Positions 34,491 to 45,227 of a stretch of DNA of 64,000 nucleotides are shown one piece after another. The position numbers and the translations under genes are program-made. A model generated the notes under the pieces. That model was given only the letters and a program-made list of their open reading frames with translations, did no database searches and was not told the DNA's origin. Within the stretch, counting starts at the first letter, position 1. Every line of letters starts with the position of its first letter. The stretch is from Chinchilla lanigera (taxonomy: Eukaryota > Chordata > Mammalia > Rodentia > Chinchillidae): NCBI RefSeq assembly GCF_000276665.1, contig NW_004955465.1:3047546-3111545 (forward strand), read 5' to 3'.

Positions 34491-36120
34491 ATTCATTCCA
34501 GACAAGGTATACCGTATCTCCGGGGGTCACTTATTTTATGTGAAAATGAGGGTATGGTTGGGATCCATCTTTTAAGGTGTTGAGGGCAGCAAATGAGGGA
34601 ATCTCTGTGAAATGCCCAGCATGTGATCTAAGCTGGTGCATGTTAAGCATTACTGCTACTACACAGATGACTTGGTGGAGGTGAGCTTACCACCCCTACA
34701 ACCCTTGCAGCCGACTTACAACCCTGGAGAGGGCAAGGAAAGCCAGAGGAAAATGAAGGGCCCCTGAGAGGACCTACAGGAGAGAATTTTTAGCAGAGTA
34801 GGACATGCAGTGCATGCTTCCGTTCCTCCTGCTTCTGTCACCTGTCTACTTCCAGGAAATTGGATCCGAAGTGCACCAATCTCCCTGCTATTCCTATAAC
34901 TTCCCTGAGACTTCAAAAGCTTTTCTGGTCTAGAAGTGGCTGCACACTGCCCAGCAGCTACAGCAAGAGAAATTGGTCAAAAATGCAGATCAAAATTTCC
35001 TTTTTAAAGCAACATATATTGTAAGGCCACCATCCAGATGCACCACGTACATTAGAATCAGTCAATCAGTACAGATAATGCTAAGTTGTACATCCAGATT
35101 TTCTCCTTCATTGTTCAGCATTTTTGGAGCCCTCTCCTCGGGAAGGCGGCGGAGCTGTTCACTGGCGCAGGATGAACATGCGAAGGAAGCCAAGTGCAGT
35201 GCCTACGCCACCTCCTTCCCCTTTCACCTTCCCCATTCCGTTCCCCTAAGCCTTTTGCTCCCCTCTAGAGGACCAGAACATCCACTATTTCCCAGCCAAA
35301 AGCATCTCTCAAGAAGGATCTGAAACTCATTTACATGAAAATACATATGAAGACTGCAGCTGATGTACTACCTCAAGGTTGGCCTCTGCCTCTACTTCAC
35401 AGCAACATTTCCAGCCAAGTGCAGCAAGGATCCAAGCTCGGCAGAGCATCCTTAGGAGGATGGCACCACCATGACCTTGCTGCTTGGTGATTTTAAGGTG
35501 GATGCTTCCTGAAACCTTGCTTCCCTGCTTGTAAATTCATAGCACCATCTAAGAAGAGGCTCAAACTGTAAGGAAGGTCTGTGTTGGCACCCAAAACCTG
35601 GGAGTATCTTCATTCCTTTTGGCAGAGGGAAGTGGAGACCTGCACAATATTCCTAACCTCTCCTGAATTTAAGGATCACCTGAAGCACAGTATTTGGATA
35701 TTGATAAGCAGATGTTTCTGGATGACTCTTTCAGTATTAGAACTCCAGGTACTGATTTTTTCAGAACAAGTCTGTGGGATGGAAAAGATTAAATGAAAGC
35801 ACTAGTAAGATGCTATTGGCCCTCCATGCCTGGCCTCAGAAGAGTAGAATATTACTTGAATCTTGTGTCTCTCTTCCTTGTAGCCTCATTTGGAAGGATT
35901 CTGACTTCCCCACCTCAGGCTCTGTTTAGCTGTCAGTTGCATTGCAAAGTATTACAAAAGAGCTGCTCTTTCCTCTCCAAGCCATCTTGCTCGTTGCTGA
36001 CAGATACATATTTCTAATGAACCATTCTGAACATTCTCGTGGAACCTACACTCCCCCTCCAATCTTTACACAGTAGCAAGAGCTGTATTTTCCAAAACTC
36101 GGATTAATCTGTCCTCACAT
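34491..36120. other. Unassigned sequence
   Basis: Several short open frames with no recognised domain. No processed-pseudogene signature (A-tail plus direct repeats) seen. Parts of 35100-35330 are locally GC-rich but too short to call a CpG island. Confidence 0.35.
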
Positions 36121-36124
36121 TTAA

Positions 36125-36745
36125 AAGGAAATGCAAACTCTTCATGAAGTTTTCAGTGCACCTCCACAACTCAGCCGCTGCTGGTCTCTGGACCTCCCTT
36201 CATAGCGTTTCCCTCCTGCTCACAGGACTCTGGTCATGTTGGTTTGACCGATCCTCAGAGAACCTCAGCCTCTCTGCCTGCTTCAGCCTCGACACTGCTG
36301 CCTTGTGGTTTCCTGTGCCCAGAATATTCTTCCCTGAGTCTTACACCACCAGCTCTATTGTCTGCTTAGTTCTTAACTCAAAAATCACCTCCCACTAGAG
36401 CAATCCCCCAGGCTAAATCACATGGCACGTTACCTGCAGCACTTGTACAACCCGAAATTATTTTCTTAGGGTCCTGGAATTATTTTCGTCTCCTCCAGGA
36501 TGTAGACCCCCGCTGGCTGCATCACTGTTCCCTGCTGCACCTCAGCTGACCAGAGAGCAGCTGACACAGAGTGAGCACTCAACCAGCATTCTGCACTGAA
36601 CCACGTCATTTCTCTGTTAAAATCCTCTCACAGGTTCACTACTGTCTTCAGAATCACGAACACATTCCTTGGCCTGCCAGGGGAATATCTCCATGATTTT
36701 GCCTTAATCTGCTTGCAAACCCATGCTCACACAGCCCCCCTATTA
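36125..36745 (+). mobile_element. L2-class LINE 3' fragment
   Basis: The word order follows ancient LINE 3' sequence: 'cctgctcacaggactctggt', 'cctgtgcccagaatattctt', 'cctgagtcttacaccaccag', 'actcaaaaatcacctcccac', 'acacagagtgagcactcaac'. Another piece, likely the same class, continues to about 36745 ('ttccttggcctgccagggga'). Ancient, not coding. Confidence 0.55.
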
Positions 36746-36834
36746 TTATAACAATTAGCACACTAAATTGAAATTTTCTGCGTGGGCCTGTCATTTAACC
36801 TTTCATCCTCAAGATGAAGTTTGTGGATCTGTAT

Positions 36835-36942
36835 TAATTAGCATCTCCTGAGACTTTGTAAGAACTGAAGATTATGAAGCCTGGCACTAGGCCTGCTGAA
36901 TCATGGTCTGTATTCTAATGAGGACCCGATGAATCAGATGTA
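36835..36942 (+). mobile_element. Possible MER5-like hAT miniature element
   Basis: 'agcatctcctgagactttgt' plus 'aagcctggcactaggcctgc' and 'tgaatcatggtctgtattct' echo the remembered MER5A interior. Termini are not resolved. Confidence 0.35.
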
Positions 36943-36944
36943 AA

Positions 36945-37075
36945 TTGGCCCCTACACACTCATTATAGTTACTAATAGAATACTATTGGGCCACACAATA
37001 TGTACCAGCTAAATTACTCAACATTCCTACTCGGCTCTCTCACAGTTAAGCTGATAATGTTCAAAACTGAATGAA
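36945..37075 (+). repeat. Unclassified dispersed repeat, copy 2
   Basis: Second copy of the repeat at 32814, same orientation: 'cactcattatagttactaat', 'gaatactattgggcc', 'ctctcacagttaagctgata'. Diverged from copy 1 with indels in the middle. Confidence 0.5.
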
Positions 37076-37862
37076 TAATTTTCCTCTAAAACACAGGATT
37101 CTTTCCCTGTATCCTCAATCTCAGAAAATGGGAAATACTGTACTGTACTTGTTTGTGAGCTCTTTAAAGGCACTAGGTAGTTCTTTATTACTGACCTGAA
37201 TTTTCCACATTGGATATCACCAATGTTTGTTGAACTGAGCTCTAAAAACTTACACCTTAATGAGGGAGATAACCTAAAGAGTAATACTGTGGTAGCCTAC
37301 TGGACCCATTCAGTGAAAAATGGTGGATCTCTGAACTAAGGAGGAAAAGCCAAGGGGCACTAAGAAGTAGAAATGACAGAAAATGGTCACCAACCACTGA
37401 GGAGTCAAGGATGACTCCTAACTGCCTGCTTTGGAAACTAGGTGCATGAAAGTAACACTCTCTGAAATAGTTAGCAGAGAAAGAAAAGACTGAGCTGGAA
37501 TTTAGGAAAGATACCAAAGTTCAAAAACCCAGAGACGATAACGTATATTAGCCAGTGTTGACCCAGTACTAACTGACCAGGGACCCTCTAGCCCATTTAC
37601 CATCTCTGCTCCAAAGCCAGCTATCTCACACCCTGTTCTTTCTCTTTAAACCTGTATCTCCCCCTACAGATACTTCGGCCCCAGCTAATGGCTTAGTTTC
37701 CTCTTGCGTGGGAAAAGCAGAAGTGCTGGGAAGAGGACGTGCATGATCTCACACTCCCACACCTGAAGTCAAGGTGGACTTCTGTTCGTTTCTGGTCTCC
37801 AATCCTTTTTCCCCTCTCAACAATTCTATCCCCTTGCTACTGCGCTATTAAAATGCCAGCTT
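37076..37862. other. Unassigned sequence
   Basis: 37287-37308 shares 21 of 22 bases with 39309-39330 (inside the hAT-type miniature element). Otherwise nothing recognised. Confidence 0.35.
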
Positions 37863-37865
37863 CTG

Positions 37866-37912
37866 GGGCTGGGGGTGAAGCTAAGTGGTAGAGTCCTGCA
37901 GTGTCTATTAGG
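37866..37912 (+). mobile_element. Partial ID-like SINE
   Basis: 'ggggctgggggtgaagctaa' and 'gtggtagagtcctgc' match the ID 5' half with box A region. The 3' half is lost. Confidence 0.5.
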
Positions 37913-38158
37913 AGTGTTTCTCTTATCATTCCAGCATATTAGAACTCTTGCAAAAATGAATACAAGCCTCCTTTGACTCCACTCCTTTGGCTGTCACCCC
38001 ATTCCCTTTTCCCCTTTACAACAAAGGTCCTTGAAAGAGTCCTCCATAGCACTGCCTCTGATCTCCATCTCACCGCTCTGTCTAGGTCACCAGTGACCTC
38101 CACGTCACTCTGAGAGCAGTCCGCCACTCTGCTCTCAGCTCCACCTTCCTTGGTTTTC
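37913..38158. other. Unassigned sequence
   Basis: CT-rich. 'ctctgatctccatctcaccg' with 'ctcactctgagagcagtccg'-like text could be old LINE, but I cannot support it. Confidence 0.3.
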
Positions 38159-38159
38159 T

Positions 38160-38500
38160 GTTTCTAGATGGGAGCACCTGAGACCAGGTCATGTATAGAG
38201 AGGACGACTGAGCTCGTCCTCATCAAGAGCTCGGCACCAACATCTGTCAAGGGCCATGGAGTTACGTCACAGCTAAGTGCAGGCATCACATGGTGAGACA
38301 GAGCAGGAGAGCAGCTGTGATGGCTCAAGCGGCCCTTCCTCCTCTCACAGAGCAGCAGATGCCTCTCAGGGCTGCCTTTATGACCTCATCCAAACCCAGT
38401 GCCTCTTCAGTTCCATCTCCAAATACCACCAACAGATAAATGTGTGGATTAAGTTTCCAACACACAAAGTTCTGAGGACACAGCCAGGCCCCAGCAAGCC
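38160..38500 (-). mobile_element. Possible MaLR-type LTR remnant
   Basis: The antisense order resembles MST/MLT1 3' to 5': 'gcatcacatggtgagacaga', 'gacctcatccaaacccagtg', 'ttccatctccaaataccacc', 'gtggattaagtttccaacac'. The left part is not clear. Confidence 0.55.
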
Positions 38501-38664
38501 CCTCACACTTCTGCTGTGAGCAGGTGGCATATCTTTCACTTTGTCCTGGATTCTGTCTTCATTTAGCTTTCAGGACCCCATTCCCTCATGCCTGGTCTCC
38601 TTCCCCTCTGGCTGTTCCTCTCTGTCTCCTCTGTTGATTTCCCTGCTCTCCACAAGAGCAAGAA

Positions 38665-38782
38665 GGGTAAGGAGGAGGAGGAGGAAGAGGAGGAAGAGGG
38701 AGGAGACAGAGAAGATGGATAAAGAGAAAGAGCAGGAGAAGAAAAAGAAGAAGAAAGGTGGAAGAGGAGGAAATTCTGTAAG
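38665..38782 (+). repeat. GGA/GAA-rich low-complexity tract
   Basis: A polypurine run of over 100 bp. All large open frames across it (a Lys/Glu/Arg-rich one on plus; Leu/Ser-rich ones on minus, including one of 191 codons at 38563-39138) are produced by the tract. Confidence 0.9.
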
Positions 38783-39079
38783 AGAACAAGAAAAGACACT
38801 GCTGCAGAGGCGGTAGGAAGTAAACCAGAAGTCTCTCTGGAGCACAGGGCAAGGTAGAATTTAAAAAAGAGAGAAATTGCTGAGGAAAGATCCTGCTGAA
38901 ATATAAGAGGAAGAAATGGAATTAGCAAAAGCATTTTGGGGACCTTCGTGGCTCTTAGCAACTGTGGCAGCACCAATTCCTCCAGGAAGCCCTTGTATGC
39001 CCCTCTATCACAGGGCTGGCCAATCTTGTCAGTGATCTGATGATTTAGACTCAGCTGCCTAAGGGCTCTGAGAAGGGGA

Positions 39080-39235
39080 ATGGTATTTATTGGGCTGTTC
39101 CTGCAGTCCAGGCACTGGGCTAGATATTTCGCATACAACTAATATCTTTGACCCTCAGAGCAACCCAATGAGATAAATCTGATTTCCCATTTTACCTGTG
39201 TGGGAACTGACATGCATAGATCTTACAAGCCCTGA
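39080..39235 (-). mobile_element. MIR SINE
   Basis: Antisense MIR order: 'gtccaggcactgggctagat', 'gaccctcagagcaacccaat', 'gagataaatctgatttccca', 'ttttacctgtgtgggaactg'. Ancient and diverged. Confidence 0.65.
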
Positions 39236-39294
39236 GTGGCAATACTGCCACTAGATGGTTAGTCTTCTGCCAGTGAGATCACTAAAGTCTAGGG

Positions 39295-39495
39295 TGGTGG
39301 TAGCAAACCTGTGGTAGCGTACTGGACCCAGTAGGCTTTTTTTCTTTTAAGACAAAAGGTGTTAATGTATGAGTTGCTTTTTCTAGACTAAAACTTCAGT
39401 ATTGAGGTTTAATTGCAGGGTTGGCACTTTGTGATAAGTAGGTGGGTTTTGGGTTGCAGTTTGGGCACTTAGCTCTAAAAGGTTCGCCATCACTG
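39295..39495 (+). mobile_element. Short non-autonomous hAT-type element
   Basis: About 201 bp with matching terminal inverted repeats. The right end AGGTTCGCCATCACTG is the reverse complement of CAGTGATGGCGAACCT, and the left end TGGTGGTAGCAAACCT matches that at 12 of 16 positions with only transitions. An 8-bp flank pair (GTCTAGGG, GCCCCAGG) is a weak duplication; the left one fits the nTCTAGAn preference of Charlie-type hATs. The interior (39309-39480) is non-coding. The termini recall OposCharlie/OC1-type hAT families, from memory only. Confidence 0.65.
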
Positions 39496-40294
39496 GCCCC
39501 AGGGAATATTTTTATGCTTCCTTACTGGAGCATTTCTAAGCCTCACCTTCATTCAGCTGCTGCTAGTTTCTTATTCAATGGTAATCCTTCCTTTCTCCTA
39601 GGAGACCTGAATTATGGAAAGACTAGGCCCCTTCTTACATCCAGGAGATGAAATGTAACTGGCAAAGCCAAAGATAAGCATTTCATTTGTTTTGCTGTTT
39701 ACTAGTTTAGGAAATCATTTGTGATACAATTTGGTCTCTTAAGACTTGGGTATATCTGCTGAGAAGTGAGAACTGGAAGGAAAGAGCTTCTAGAAAAGGA
39801 AGGCACAGGCACTCAAAGAGGGAAAGATCCTCCTTTTGCTTTACTTATTTATTTTCATTTGCAAATATTTGAGAATGAACTTCCTGGAGCTATGGCAGCC
39901 ACTTTGCAGTCATGAAGAAACCAAGAACTTGAGAACAGTTGAGCTAAAGACTTTTGTGGAACAGCTGAATTAACCAACCCTAAGGCCACTGTATCCCATC
40001 TATTTATGCTTGGCGAGGTATAAATATAAATACTATCCAATCCATTTTAAGTTTTATTTTTACATTATTAAGAGCCAAAATATTTAATTTATATACTATA
40101 GTGATGTATATTTTAACTCACCAGTTGATTCCTAGCTCCTAACAGTAATAATTACCCCCAAAATATGTTTTTGATTGACTGCATAAAGACAGTCATGTAT
40201 TTCACAGTAAAACAGATGAATTTCATTTCTTATTACAATGTGCAGGAAGCTCAGGAACCCTGTTATCGTAATTCTCTCTAGAAGCACCACAGGG
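39496..40294. other. Unassigned sequence
   Basis: AT-rich in its second half. Nothing recognised. Confidence 0.35.
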
Positions 40295-40295
40295 A

Positions 40296-40378
40296 GTAAG
40301 GATGGAGCTCAGCGGTAAAACATTTCCTAATACTAGGAGGCCTGGGCTGGATCCCCAGCACCACAAAAGAGGAGAAAG
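40296..40378 (+). mobile_element. Old ID-like SINE
   Basis: 'gtaaggatggagctcagcgg', then 'gcctgggctggatccccagc' and 'accacaaaagagg'. tRNA-like box A and B remnants with a purine-rich tail. Diverged, target-site duplication not visible. Confidence 0.7.
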
Positions 40379-41362
40379 AAAAAGAGAAAAAAGCAAATGT
40401 AAAAGCACAGCAGGGGGAGAAAATGTCACACACCACATAGAGAAAGCCCCATGTAACAGGGCAGCCTCCCGTCACAGCTGTGTAGGGCCACTGGGGACAT
40501 TTTGTGCTGTGACTTCCATCATACATCCACTTCCGCCCATGACATTAATTAAAATTGAAATCAGCTTTTGTCCCTGGTTACCAAGGTCCAAACTAAAAGC
40601 AGCCCACAATGTACTCTCGATTGGGAGGTGGCCGGGTCTAAGATCTGGGCTGGCATCTCTGGGCTGTGACCGCAGACACATTTTTGAGGGAAATACCAGA
40701 TGAAACTGTCACAGCAGACTCTTCCACTAGGGAGGTGGGGATGGCAGGGCTCAGGCACCCGAGGGAGCGCTCTCCTTTTGGAGCTTGTTGAGACTCATTC
40801 CCTCCCTGTCCAGGAGACTGCTTTTCCAGCTTCCACTGGCAGAGAGCTGGAGAAAAACAAGTGAAAAATGTAGAAACCATCAGAGTTCTTGTTCTGAAAC
40901 TTTGTGATGCAAGGCCTGGTGTGGTTTGTGGGAGCAGCTTGAGGTCCTGTTACTGATAAAAATGATATAATTTTAGAACTTTCATAAGACTGTGTGGCCT
41001 TGTTGCTGAGGAGCACAATTAGAGTCTAGATGTACTGAACACTATTACCTAACCTGTTTTCCCAGTGCCCGTATCAGCACTTGTTGCTGGGACTGTTCTT
41101 TGTCCTCCTGCAGCTTCTCTTCCTGCAATTCTGTGGCTCCCAGCGATGGTTCATCTGGAGGGGTGTGTTGCGGATAAACTCCCTGCACACAGTCGGATTC
41201 AGAGAAAAGCCACCCTACTTAACTTCTAGCAAGCAGATTTCCACATGCATCTATTTGGTCTAAAGCACAGTTTAAATTCCATGTTACTTTGTTGACTTTC
41301 TGTCTGGATGACTCGTCCATGCTGTAGGTGGGGTGCTGAAGTCTTCCACTGAGGGATACTGC
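40379..41362. other. Unassigned sequence
   Basis: Several short overlapping frames on both strands, none with a recognisable domain. The 133-codon plus frame (40302-40703) begins inside the old ID SINE. Confidence 0.35.
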
Positions 41363-41364
41363 AG

Positions 41365-41570
41365 TCAGCGTCTCCCTTTAGACCTCGTATTAATACTTTT
41401 TTATATATTTAGATGCTTTGGTGTTGGGTAGACAGATCTTTATGATTGTTATACCATCTTGATGAATTTTCCCGTTTATGTAATGACTTTCTCTGTCTCT
41501 TTTAATGGATTTTAATTTAAAGTCTATTTTGCTGATGTAACTACAGTTACTTCTCAATTTCTCACATGCA
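41365..41570 (-). mobile_element. Ancient L1 fragment
   Basis: 'gatgctttggtgttgggtag', 'ttgttataccatcttgatga', 'gtaatgactttctctgtctc' and 'atttaaagtctattttgctg' reproduce a characteristic antisense L1M block. Short and truncated. Confidence 0.65.
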
Positions 41571-41631
41571 GATTCTCAGGTTTGATCCTCTGATCCTGGC
41601 TAATGAAACCATGAAATATTTCATACTTGTT

Positions 41632-41720
41632 GCTGTTGTTTTCAGGCTGAAGATTGAACCCAGATCCTTGGGCATGCTAGGCAAGCATTCCCCCACTGAG
41701 GTCCATCCCCGGGCCTATTG
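41632..41720 (-). mobile_element. Old ID-like SINE
   Basis: Antisense: 'ctgaagattgaacccagatc', 'gggcatgctaggcaagcatt', 'cccccactgaggtccatccc'. An older ID or B-type tail lacking the GGTACC end, close to the L1 fragment. Confidence 0.7.
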
Positions 41721-42440
41721 GCTTATTATTGCTTTTTATTTTACTTTATGAAAAGATCTTGCTTAAGGCCTCCAGCTTACAGTTCTCTTGTCTCATTCTC
41801 TCAAGTAGGTGGGATTACTGCCAGCTAAGAGTTGTTTTTTGAATAGTCATCTATAAACAGTCTGAGCTGCCTGTAAGATTTTCTCATGGATTGTTTCTAC
41901 ACAAGGATGGTCAGTCCCTGTAGCTACCACAGACCAGATCGATTATCTTCTTTTAAGGAACTTGAGGTGACACAGAGAGATAAATGGCAACAGGGTCCAG
42001 ACATGAGAGAGGCGGGCAGTGAGAGGAGACGGTGAGTAGAAGCCACAAGGCAAACCAAGTGGTGAAAGAGGGAGATTGGAGAGAGGTGGTTGGGGTACAA
42101 GACATGTCAAGAGTGGGAGGAGGAAGAGGCAGAGGCCTCCTCCATCACCATGGATGGCCGCTGGTGACAGCCCAAGAGATCGGCAGTCTGAGGCTGGAGT
42201 CCCAGTTTCTGGCAGGCTCAATTCAAAGTTCATTTAAATTCTTATGGTTCTTCATCTCATCCTCTTTACCATAAATTTCCATCAGGTTACAGTCTAATTG
42301 CATCAGATCTTGTGATCTGAAAGAGGTGGATGAATAGATCAAATAGTATTACAGACAGCTAAGTTAGGTAGAAATATTATAGGCAGTCAGACAGGGCTAG
42401 GACCTTGACAGAGTCAATGCAAAAGATAAAAACACATTAC
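41721..42440. other. Unassigned sequence
   Basis: 'tcttgtctcattctctcaag' near 41785 could be the antisense of a B1-like head remnant, too little to call. A 96-codon minus frame at 41943-42233 is Pro/Leu-rich by composition. Confidence 0.3.
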
Positions 42441-42957
42441 AACTGTGCCTGGAGGCACATCAGTTGGAGATCAAGCCACAAGATAAGGATGGGATGAACA
42501 GGACTACTCGCCTCCCCAAGATATAGGATAGGTACTAACACCTGGTCTTAAAAACTCCAGATTGACATCAGTCACCTCAGTGGGTGACCAAGATCCTTGG
42601 ACTCATCCCTTCCTAAGAAGTTCTTTGTTCTTTCCATGTACACTTGCTATGTGACTAGCTTCCCCATTGGATCACTATTACCTATGCAGCTATACTTATA
42701 ATCTTATTGGTTGATCGTAGCTTTAACCCATGCTGTTCCCACCTCATGATTTTGCTCCATTAAACTTCCTCTGTAAAGTGGGCTCACTGGCAACATACTC
42801 GGGGCCCTTCTTGTCTCTCAGGAGCTGTATCCCTCTCCCTCAATAAGTATTTCCTACTCTTTACCTCCATTGTTCCTTAGAATCCATTCTTTAATTCTGG
42901 GGAGCACCAACTCAGTGTATCTGACTTCTAATAGGTTGGGGGTTATAAGATTTCCCC
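42441..42957 (+). mobile_element. Candidate solo LTR of a retrovirus-like element
   Basis: The 3' portion has the layout of an LTR R-U5 region: an ATTAAA signal at about 42760, a second AATAAG-like signal at about 42840, CT-rich sequence, then an end near 'ctaataggttgggggtta'. The upstream half would be U3 with CCATTGG-like text (42663-42670). No internal region or target-site duplication seen; boundaries are guesses. Confidence 0.35.
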
Positions 42958-42982
42958 TATATCATTAAGTTGTGTATTAATA

Positions 42983-43032
42983 TTACCAACTTTGTGACCT
43001 TGGGTAAGTTAGTTAACCTCCATGAACTCTAG
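42983..43032 (+). mobile_element. MIR fragment
   Basis: 'tttgtgaccttgggtaagtt' followed by 'agttaacctccatgaactct' is the MIR core in sense orientation, directly followed by an LTR. Confidence 0.6.
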
Positions 43033-43049
43033 TTGTTTGTTTTCCATAT

Positions 43050-43535
43050 GTACAGGTGGAATAATGGCCCCAGATATGTCCATGTCCTGATACCCAGAAC
43101 CTGAGAGCATGTGGTCTCACATGGAAAAAAGCGTTTTGTGGACGTGGCTGAGGGACCCTGAGATGGGATTCTCTATTATTCATAGGGAACATAGACCAGT
43201 TCAATCACATGGATCCTAAGAGCAGGAGAGCATTTCCCAGCCAGAGTCCAGGGGAGGAGAGGTCAGACAGCCAATGTCATTGGCTGAGAAGACGGAGGAC
43301 TGTGACCATGAACCAAGGAATGCAGCAGCTTCTAGAAGCTGGAAAAATTAAAGACAGAGATTCTCCTCACCCTTGAAAGGGGAAAACAGCTCCCAGCACC
43401 CTAACTTTAGCCCAGCTAATTGTGTTGGACTTCTAAACTACAGAACTTTAAGGTAATAAATTTGTGTTGTTTTTGTTTTAATATGTTAAGTTTCTGGTAA
43501 TTTGATATAGCAGCAATAGAAAACTGAAACACTAT
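43050..43535 (+). mobile_element. MLT1-type MaLR LTR
   Basis: A clear sense-orientation LTR: 'taatggccccagatatgtcc', 'catgtcctgatacccagaac', 'catgaaccaaggaatgcagc', 'agcttctagaagctggaaaa', 'tttagcccagctaattgtgt', the signal region 'gtaataaatttgtgttg', ending 'gcagcaatagaaaactgaaa'. Solo LTR. Confidence 0.85.
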
Positions 43536-43542
43536 ACTAGGT

Positions 43543-43580
43543 CACATATATATATATTTTATATATATATATATATATGA
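43543..43580. repeat. (TA)n microsatellite
   Basis: TA run interrupted once by TTTTA. Confidence 0.95.
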
Positions 43581-44000
43581 AGCTGTCTGAAACAATATAT
43601 ATTCCAATGCAACATTGGTTATAACAATTTTTAGACCATGATTTTCTTCTAGTTTCAACAATGAGCATTTATTACTTGTGAAATACGGAAATAATGGAGG
43701 TATTAAAGAACAAGTACTGTGTACTGAAATACAATAGACGGCCTCTACTGCTCTGCCCAGCCACGACGCCCTATGAGCAAGCTGGGACTGACATGTCCCG
43801 GTCCATGTCTTGCCTCCTGTTGGAAACTGGACACTGATCTCAACACTGCCACAAGGGAAACACGAGGTGCAATTTCAAATCATGCCTTCTGGCCTTAGTT
43901 TCTTTTTCATCTCTCAGGTATGTGTTTGCATTTACCTATCTACGGTATCAGTGCATTTTTACACTTATAGTAGATGTGCTGTTTTACTTTTTATTTTTGG
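43581..44000. other. Unassigned AT-rich sequence
   Basis: Nothing recognised. It may hold the outer part of the L1 3' UTR that follows. Confidence 0.3.
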
Positions 44001-44323
44001 ATGAATGATGATCCTGTATAATTATGGGAGCACACTGCAATGTTCTGATCTAGGGATACACCGCAGAATGATGGGGTCCAACTAAGTCGCATGCATCACC
44101 TTGGATAAGTGTCACTTATTCTTCCTGTCTGACTGCCACTTTCTGCCCTTTGGCCACCGTCTCCTCATCCTCCCCACTCTTCTTTCCCTGGATACAGCCC
44201 TTCTCCGCCTGCTTCTGTAAGTCCAGTTGCTCTAGAGCCCACACGTAACACGTGGCTTTTGTCTTTGTGGGCCTGCGTTATTTATCTCATTTAGCATAAA
44301 GTCCTCCAGATTCATCCATGTGG

Positions 44324-44324
<1 letters not shown>

Positions 44325-44361
<37 letters not shown>
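44325..44361. repeat. (CA)n microsatellite
   Basis: Uninterrupted CA dinucleotides inside the L1 3' UTR. Confidence 0.97.
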
Positions 44362-44364
<3 letters not shown>

Positions 44365-44530
44365 ATTCCTTTTCTTTCCAGGCTGAAACATGTTCCATTT
44401 TAAATCTATACCACATTTTATGGAAACTGAGGGAAATTCCATATCTTGGCTATTATAAATAATGCTGTCATAATCAGAGGAGTGTGAGATACTGGTTTCA
44501 AGTCCTAAAGGTGTATACCTAAAAAGTGAG

Positions 44531-44613
44531 GGGCTGGGGATTTAGCTCAGCGGCACAGCACCTGCCTGGCAGTCGCAAGGTCATGAGTTCGATTCCTAGT
44601 ACCAGAAAAAAAA
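44531..44613 (+). mobile_element. ID SINE inside L1
   Basis: 'gggctggggatttagctcag', 'aggtcatgagttcgattcct', ending 'agtaccag' plus A-tail; a mildly diverged relative of the GGTACC copies. The direct repeat AAAAAGTGAG at 44521-44530 and 44614-44623 is its target-site duplication, and removing it joins the L1. Confidence 0.93.
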
Positions 44614-44668
44614 AAAAAGTGAGATTGCTGAATGTATATGTCCTTTTTAAAAGTTATCTAACCATTTT

Positions 44669-44699
44669 TTGATCTATCCTGAGCCAAATACCTGGGCCT
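44669..44699 (+). repeat. 31-bp perfect direct repeat, copy 1
   Basis: Identical to 45228-45258. It begins TTGATCTATCC and ends TACCTGGGCCT. The intervening 528 bp is not a recognised element. Confidence 0.9.
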
Positions 44700-45227
44700 T
44701 TTCATCAGTATAGTTTGTGTATTCCTGAGGTCAACCCATAGGGTGCATATTTTATAAGGGCTTTGTTAAACTTACAACAGATATCAAGATAGATCTTAAA
44801 ATTTTAAGATATTTAAGAAGATGGGTTAGAGATCTTGCAGCCCATACAGGGATTGCCAGTCTTCACAATGGTTCACTGGGGTTTATGGCCCATTCACAAT
44901 CTATCCAGTGTCAGTCAGGGAAGGATATTAACTGATACAGGAACTATCCACGCTGATGATAAATGCAACATATGGAGCTGTGGCGCTCATTAGAAGAGGC
45001 TTGTGAGCCACTTAAACTTAACAACTTGCCTTTGGTGAGTTAAAAATGCAGAGTATGCTCACAAATACTAATTCCCAGTTGAGCAAGAATTTCTTAGTCC
45101 TTATCACAGCCAACCATCTTCCGGACTTTGAATGACCCTAGATGTAATTTGGCATTTGGACAGGACAATGGGTACTTTGCATGACTTGGTCAGACAGTAA
45201 TGCAAAGCTGTTTCCCATTAGGTCACT
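44700..45227. other. Segment between the 31-bp direct repeats
   Basis: Unassigned sequence with no A-tail, LTR-like ends or open frame of note. Confidence 0.35.

Larger units (their letters stand above)
44005..44660 (-). mobile_element. L1M-type LINE-1 3' end
   Basis: Antisense L1M 3' UTR/ORF2-end order: 'tatttatctcatttagcata', 'aagtcctccagattcatcca', 'aatctataccacattttatg', 'tatcttggctattataaata', 'tactggtttcaagtcctaaa', then after an ID insertion 'gtgagattgctgaatgtata'. Contains a (CA)n run at 44325-44361. Confidence 0.8.

Noticed and set aside
38563..39138. 191-codon minus-strand frame and its neighbours
   Set aside because: They run across a polypurine/polypyrimidine tract, so the Ser/Leu-rich and Lys/Glu-rich translations reflect composition.
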